A program made the translations under genes and the position numbers. Shown here piece by piece: positions 28,780 through 33,005 of a DNA stretch of 33,005 nt. Each line of letters opens with the position of its first letter. Position 1 is the first letter of the stretch. The notes beneath the pieces were generated by a model that worked only from the letters and a program-made list of their open reading frames with translations, searched no databases and was not told the origin of the DNA. The DNA is from Candidatus Vogelbacteria bacterium RIFOXYD1_FULL_51_18 (GTDB taxonomy: Bacteria > Patescibacteriota > Minisyncoccia > Phycocordibacterales > UBA9988), in assembly GCA_001823095.1 (NCBI GenBank), contig MHTL01000013.1, positions 1 through 33,005 on the forward strand, given 5' to 3'.

Positions 28780-31132
28780 CACGCTTTTTATTATCGGTGG
28801 CGGTATAGCGATTCTTGCACTTGCTGTCGCCCTCGTGCTCCTCTTTGGGTGGCTGCGGGGCTCTCGTCCCACGACACTCTCGTACGTGCTCCTCTCTATT
28901 TTAGTGCCTCGCGCCGGAGACACTGACGCCGAGCAGGTAATCCGCGACATTGCCCTCTCAGAGCAGCTTTTTTCTGCGCTCTCATCCATCGGCAAGCCGG
29001 TTGTTTTCGAAGTCTCGGTGCACTCAATAGGCGAAGAAATCCATTTTTACCTCTCTGTCCCGCGAGAAAGCGAGCGCTTTGCCGGCGACCAGGTTCGCGG
29101 TCTCTACCCGAAGGCGCAGGTCTCCCGGGTTAAAGATTATAACGTGTTCAATCCGCACGGAGTCGCAATAGCGGGGCACCTCTCTCTCAAGGAACCCTTT
29201 GCCCTCCCTATCCGTAGCTACCGTGAAGCTTCACTAGACACCTTTGCGCCCATTGTGAGCACTCTCTCCCACCTTGAGGCAATCGGAGATGGGGCGTCAC
29301 TGCAGTTTATTTTCCGGCCGGAGGAAGCGGCAATAAAGAAGCGACTGCTCGGAGCCATCGGAGAAGTTAAGAAAGGCGTCTCGCTTACTGATGCGATAAA
29401 AGGCGTCGGCTTTGGGCTCAAAGAGATTCATGCCGAGCTCACAGCAAAGCCGAAAAAGGCCGGACAAGAGGCGCCGCAGGCGCCGGTGGATGCTGAAGCA
29501 GTGGCAAGTCTTGAACGCAAGGCGGCAAGCCCGCTCCTCTCGGTTGTGGTGCGCATCATTACCTCATCCGAGAGCGAGGACAGGGCGCTTGACCTCTTTA
29601 ATGCAATTGCCGGCTCTTTTTCTCAATTTGCAAGTCCTAAGCGCAACGGCTTTGTAGCCGTCCGTCCCCGGGACAGCCAGGCGCTCCTCTATCGGTATGC
29701 CTTCAGGGAATGGAATGGTCGCGAGAGCATGACTTTAAACGCAGAGGAGCTGGCGAGCATCTTCCACCTCCCCACTGCCGCTCTGGATGTGCCGCGCCTA
29801 AGCTGGCTCTCTACCCGCGAGACGGCTCCTCCTCCCGCACTCCCCGATGAGGGAATTGCAATTGGAGAGAGTATCTTCCGCGGAGACCGGCGCACGGTGC
29901 GCCTGCTTCCGCCTGACCGTCTCCGCCACGTCTACACTATCGGGCAGACCGGCACCGGCAAGAGTTCGCTCCTCTTCACTATGGCGGCGCAGGATATTGA
30001 ACGGGGCGGGGGGCTTGCCGTTATTGACCCGCACGGAGACTTAGTCAACGATCTCCTCTCGGTGGTGCCGAAAGAGCGCATCAATGACGTGATCGTTTTT
30101 GACCCTGGAGACCTTACTCGGCCCTTGGGGCTCAATATGCTGGAACATAATAGCGCACGGCCGGAAGAAAAATCCTTTATTGTCTCCGAACTTCAGTCCA
30201 TCTTCAACCGGCTCTTTACCGCAGAGACGATGGGGCCGATGTTTGAGCAGTACATGAGGAATGCCTTGCTGCTCCTTATGGAGGACATAGAGGCAGAACC
30301 GGCAACACTCATTGAAGTGCCGCGTGTCTTTACCGACCCGGAATTCAGAAAAAGGAAGCTCTCCCGCATCAACAATCCCGTGGTGATTGATTTTTGGGAA
30401 AAGGAGGCGGTCAAAACTTCCGGTGAGCAAGGACTCGCCAACATGACTCCCTATATTACCTCCAAGTTCAACAACTTTATTGCCAATGACTACATCCGGC
30501 CGATTATCGGCCAACCAAGCTCCTCGTTTAATTTTCGAGAGGTAATGGATACAAAAAAAATACTTCTCGTGAATTTGTCCAAAGGCACAATCGGAGAGCT
30601 CAATGCAAGCCTCATCGGCATGATGGTCACTGGACGCATACTCCTTGCGGCGCTCTCACGGGCCGATAAACCACAAGAGGAGCGCACGGACTTCCACCTC
30701 TACATTGACGAGTTCCAAAACTTCAGCACTGACTCAATTGCAGTGATTCTCTCCGAGGCGCGCAAGTATCACCTCTCGCTCACCCTCGCGCATCAGTTCA
30801 TTGCCCAGCTCACCGAAAACATTAAGAGCGCCGTCTTCGGGAACGTGGGGACGCTTGCTATTTTCCGGGTGGGAGCCGACGACGCCAAATATTTGGAGAC
30901 AGCCGTATCACCCAACTTTACGATTCATGATCTGGTAGGCATTGAGAACCGTAATGCCGTGCTCAAGATGCTCTTGCGTGGAGAACCGGTGCCGGCCTTC
31001 AACATACATACTCTTGATGTGAAGCGCGGCTCCCGGGAAATTACTGAAAAGCTCAAGGAGCTCTCGCGACTTACTTACGGGAGAGACAGGGGGGAGCTTG
31101 AGGCGGATATACTCAAGCGTCTCCGGATGTGA
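28763..31132 (+). CDS. VirD4/TraG-like type IV coupling ATPase
   Basis: Coupling proteins recruit substrates to the T4SS and help pump them. The 789-residue protein has one N-terminal membrane segment (about 7-30), a large N-terminal domain (about 40-370) unlike the classical VirD4 all-alpha domain arrangement, Walker A GQTGTGKS (394-401), an acidic patch LAVIDPHGDLVND after it, and Walker B-type FHLYIDEFQNF (about 645-653), with the TraM-recognition-like C-terminal region. It lies on the opposite strand from the T4SS operon, separated by uvrD-rsmA. Followed in the same frame, after TGA, by the M23 gene. Confidence 0.88.
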   Translation: MVLSASTLFIIGGGIAILALAVALVLLFGWLRGSRPTTLSYVLLSILVPRAGDTDAEQVIRDIALSEQLFSALSSIGKPVVFEVSVHSIGEEIHFYLSVPRESERFAGDQVRGLYPKAQVSRVKDYNVFNPHGVAIAGHLSLKEPFALPIRSYREASLDTFAPIVSTLSHLEAIGDGASLQFIFRPEEAAIKKRLLGAIGEVKKGVSLTDAIKGVGFGLKEIHAELTAKPKKAGQEAPQAPVDAEAVASLERKAASPLLSVVVRIITSSESEDRALDLFNAIAGSFSQFASPKRNGFVAVRPRDSQALLYRYAFREWNGRESMTLNAEELASIFHLPTAALDVPRLSWLSTRETAPPPALPDEGIAIGESIFRGDRRTVRLLPPDRLRHVYTIGQTGTGKSSLLFTMAAQDIERGGGLAVIDPHGDLVNDLLSVVPKERINDVIVFDPGDLTRPLGLNMLEHNSARPEEKSFIVSELQSIFNRLFTAETMGPMFEQYMRNALLLLMEDIEAEPATLIEVPRVFTDPEFRKRKLSRINNPVVIDFWEKEAVKTSGEQGLANMTPYITSKFNNFIANDYIRPIIGQPSSSFNFREVMDTKKILLVNLSKGTIGELNASLIGMMVTGRILLAALSRADKPQEERTDFHLYIDEFQNFSTDSIAVILSEARKYHLSLTLAHQFIAQLTENIKSAVFGNVGTLAIFRVGADDAKYLETAVSPNFTIHDLVGIENRNAVLKMLLRGEPVPAFNIHTLDVKRGSREITEKLKELSRLTYGRDRGELEADILKRLRM

Positions 31133-31138
31133 TACGAT
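31130..31138 (+). promoter_or_regulatory. Possible extended -10 of the M23 peptidase gene
   Basis: TGaTACGAT overlaps the stop codon of the VirD4-like gene. It lies 9 bases before an ATT (31148), the candidate start of the peptidase, and overlaps an out-of-frame ATG at 31137. Confidence 0.4.
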
Positions 31139-31147
31139 GGGTGGCGT

Positions 31148-32170
31148 ATTCTCTATAGACATAAAAAACTAACAGGGCTCCTCTTTATACTGTTTTTTGC
31201 CCTAAGCTTCACGTTCGGCAAGCCGGTAAGCGCTAATTTCCTCTCCCTTATCAAGGAGCAATTTAAACGAGGGAGTCCCCAAGAGGCCGCAATGTCGCGC
31301 TTTGTGAGCTCGCAAACCATCTCTCTCATGGAGCCCTCACCCAACCCTAATCCTCCGGCACGGGGAGGCGGAGACACCGCAATTGTGGGCAATGCGCTCC
31401 TTGTTAATGCAGGCCCTTTGGGCGCCGCCACGGATATTACAAGCACGCCGCTCTCTGACCAGATTAGTCTCTATGTGGTACGCAATGGAGATACTCTAAG
31501 TCAAATTGCGCAGATGTTCGGAGTATCGGTGAACACTATTGTGTGGGCAAACGACCTTCCCAGAAGCGCTAAAGTCAGTAAGGGTCAGACTCTCGTCATT
31601 TTGCCGGTTTCCGGTATCCAACATACAGTGCTTAAGGGGGATACTGTTCAAAAAATAGCAAAACGCTACGGAGCAGATAGTGAGGAAATAGCGCAGTTTA
31701 ACGGCATTGATGAGAATCATCCGCTCATTGCCGGACAGATTATTCTTGTTCCTGATGGAGAATCTGCACCGGCGCCGGGCCGCATCGCGCAAAAACCTCG
31801 AGGCACGTCGAAAAGAGAAGTTTCTTCCGGCTACTATATCAAGCCAGTGGCGAAAGCGATCAAAACGCAGGGTATACACGGATATAACGGTGTTGATCTT
31901 GCGGCGCCTTTAGGAACTCCCATCGTTGCTGCAGCTGATGGGCAGGTAATCGTAAGCCGTTCCGAGGGCTGGAATGGCGGCTACGGCAAGTACATTGTCA
32001 TAAAACACAACAACGGCGCACAGACGCTCTATGCGCATAATAAGGAAAATGCGGTCTCGCAGGGAGATTGGGTCAAACAGGGGGATGTCATCGGCGCTGT
32101 GGGCAATACCGGCCGCTCAACCGGCTACCACGTCCACTTTGAAGTCCGCGGGGCAAAAAATCCATTTTAA
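31148..32170 (+). CDS. Exported LysM-M23 peptidoglycan peptidase, start uncertain
   Basis: M23 enzymes cut peptide cross-links in peptidoglycan. The frame has two LysM wall-binding modules ([27 protein letters not shown] and [27 protein letters not shown]) and an M23 domain ([47 protein letters not shown]: zinc ligands H and D in HGYNGVD, H in HVH). The ORF-track ATG at 31292 would remove an obvious signal peptide, [26 protein letters not shown], encoded in frame upstream. No ATG, GTG or TTG lies in that frame after the VirD4 stop; ATT at 31148 is the most plausible start, but a one-base sequencing error near ATG 31137 or a frameshift are alternatives. I therefore give 31148 tentatively; the safe minimum is 31292-32170. 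Confidence 0.75.
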   Translation: MLYRHKKLTGLLFILFFALSFTFGKPVSANFLSLIKEQFKRGSPQEAAMSRFVSSQTISLMEPSPNPNPPARGGGDTAIVGNALLVNAGPLGAATDITSTPLSDQISLYVVRNGDTLSQIAQMFGVSVNTIVWANDLPRSAKVSKGQTLVILPVSGIQHTVLKGDTVQKIAKRYGADSEEIAQFNGIDENHPLIAGQIILVPDGESAPAPGRIAQKPRGTSKREVSSGYYIKPVAKAIKTQGIHGYNGVDLAAPLGTPIVAAADGQVIVSRSEGWNGGYGKYIVIKHNNGAQTLYAHNKENAVSQGDWVKQGDVIGAVGNTGRSTGYHVHFEVRGAKNPF

Positions 32171-32688
32171 GTTTTCAATCTAAATCCTATCTGCCTGCGT
32201 TTTGTTTCAGGCGGGATCATGAGCTGGTGAATCGCCTCAAAGACCACCCTGAATTGCTTGTCGTACTTATGCTCCAGTTCGGCAAATTTGCGGGCTAGCT
32301 CCGTGTTGGAAGTTAATAGTTGGCGGAGACGAACAAATGCTCGTACTATGACAATATTCACTTGAATGGCGCGTCCGCTATTAAGCACACTTGAAAGCAT
32401 TACTACTCCATGTTCGGTAAAGACGTAAGGAGGGTAGCGGCGGCCGCCCCAACTTGAGGTCACAAATTGTGACCTCAAGTTTTTCCATTCCGCTGGAGTT
32501 AGTTGAAACATAAAATCTTCCGGAAAGCGCGAGAGATTACGCTTAACTGCCTGGGTTAAAATCCGTGTTTCAACTTCATACAGCCGAGCTAAATCCTCAT
32601 CCAGCATCACTTTCTGTCCGCGGATGAGGAGGATGGCGCGTTCAATGCGTTCAGTAGGGACAAGAACTTTAGATTTTTTCTTTGTCAT
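32167..32688 (-). CDS. ORF6N-domain (KilA-N/Bro-N type) DNA-binding protein
   Basis: 173 residues opening with [51 protein letters not shown], the ORF6N signature, followed by [33 protein letters not shown], matching the common phage/plasmid antirepressor-like form, and a coiled C-terminal helix. Such genes occur on mobile elements and as lone chromosomal copies. Lies 16 bases after a ClpB/ClpC-type gene, and overlaps the M23 gene convergently by 4 bases. Function (DNA binding) follows from the family; target unknown. Confidence 0.85.
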   Translation of the reverse strand: MTKKKSKVLVPTERIERAILLIRGQKVMLDEDLARLYEVETRILTQAVKRNLSRFPEDFMFQLTPAEWKNLRSQFVTSSWGGRRYPPYVFTEHGVVMLSSVLNSGRAIQVNIVIVRAFVRLRQLLTSNTELARKFAELEHKYDKQFRVVFEAIHQLMIPPETKRRQIGFRLKT

Positions 32689-32704
32689 TTTCCATTTTGA
32701 TTTT

Positions 32705-33005
32705 TTAATTTTGAATTTGCACCCTCATCTCATCCCAATTCTGCTCGCTGGGAGCAAATGAGACCGTCATGCCCGGCTTGAGTTCTCCGGTGAGCATCTT
32801 TTCTGCAATAAGCTGCTCTACAAAGTCTTGAATAAAGCGGTTGAGCGGCCTTGCGCCAAAGGCTTTGTCCTCTCCTGCCTTTGCAACACGGTCTTTGAGA
32901 TAGGCATTAATTTCCAGACCAATTCCTTTTTCTTTGAGCCGCTTCGCAAATGCAGAGAGGAGTTTCTCCGCAATGGCTACGCGATTCTCGTGCGAGAGCG
33001 GTTTA
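32705..33005 (-). CDS. C-terminal end of a ClpB/ClpC-type AAA+ chaperone (partial)
   Basis: Absent from the ORF track because it has no start in the window. The reverse frame ends TAA (32707-32705) and encodes about 100 residues with [71 protein letters not shown] and the end [18 protein letters not shown] is the D2 small-domain sensor-2 segment of Hsp100 proteins. Whether it is ClpB (disaggregase) or ClpC (ClpP partner) cannot be decided from this part. The rest lies beyond the window edge. Confidence 0.85.
   Translation of the reverse strand, partial: KPLSHENRVAIAEKLLSAFAKRLKEKGIGLEINAYLKDRVAKAGEDKAFGARPLNRFIQDFVEQLIAEKMLTGELKPGMTVSFAPSEQNWDEMRVQIQN

Noticed and set aside
31130-31132. UGA at the end of the VirD4-like gene read as glycine, fusing it to the M23 peptidase in the same frame
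   Set aside because: Other genes (for example uvrD with TGATG) end cleanly at TGA in overlaps, the resulting fusion would put a signal peptide in mid-protein, and the standard code fits all other frames.
32167-32688. Prophage called from the ORF6N gene
   Set aside because: It is a single gene beside a Clp chaperone with no integrase, capsid or other phage genes in the window.
1-33005. tRNA, rRNA, CRISPR array or insertion sequence
   Set aside because: No cloverleaf-like, rRNA-like or regularly spaced repeat sequence and no transposase frame was seen on either strand, although this was a visual check only.

Overview
This window looks like a chromosomal segment of a Candidate Phyla Radiation (Patescibacteria) bacterium, most likely Parcubacteria-like. 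That is inferred from the gene set, not from a marker phylogeny. The grounds are tightly packed, often overlapping genes; short versions of housekeeping proteins; a Gram-positive-style type IV secretion system (T4SS) with PrgI and VirB4; small secreted proteins of unknown function; a TG-extended -10 promoter style sitting directly at start codons; and short palindromic repeats placed inside reading frames. The standard code fits, with UGA used as stop. No rRNA, tRNA or CRISPR array was seen.

Layout. 1-383: a decayed AbiEii-like nucleotidyltransferase remnant and its DUF6922-like partner (minus strand). 459-4386: pilB/gspE-type ATPase, an inverted-repeat-bounded intergenic element, then ruvB-yebC-ruvC. 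4472-4618: a 48-residue, extremely acidic ORF. 4625-7949: divergent tyrS and a class A penicillin-binding protein. 7933-11095: the replication-origin region, with dnaA, an AT-rich spacer carrying DnaA boxes, dnaN and a small DciA/DUF721-like gene on minus, and rpmH-rnpA-yidC leaving on plus. 12149-24382: an uninterrupted run of eleven minus-strand genes, mostly overlapping or abutting, that reads as one T4SS operon. 24427-25304: two small secreted proteins. 25285-28369: uvrD/pcrA, rsmA and a DUF192 protein (minus). 28396-32170: a small cytosolic protein, a VirD4/TraG-like coupling ATPase and a LysM-M23 peptidase. 32167-33005: an ORF6N-domain protein downstream of the 3' end of a ClpB/ClpC-type gene. 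The only gene-free stretches (193 and 208 bases) are described below; none exceeds 300 bases.

How the parts may work together. The T4SS operon encodes two membrane-anchored or exported proteins with calcium-loop motifs, a VirB6-like channel protein, PrgI, a TraC-like protein, the VirB4 ATPase, a small membrane protein, an Ig-like secreted protein, a VirB2-like pilin fused to a predicted zinc peptidase domain, and a membrane-anchored beta-propeller. The VirD4-like ATPase and an exported M23 peptidase lie just across uvrD on the other strand and would supply the coupling and wall-opening parts. No relaxase is visible, so DNA uptake, effector delivery or contact with another cell are as likely as conjugation. 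Function is inference.

The clearest genome-scale signal is promoter architecture. At many operon heads a -10 hexamer, often preceded by TGn, lies about 6 bases upstream of the start codon, which predicts leaderless mRNAs. The best candidates for something undescribed are this leaderless system, the pilin-peptidase fusion within the T4SS, and the in-frame palindromic repeats that insert the same EVGL...SPT peptide into unrelated proteins.
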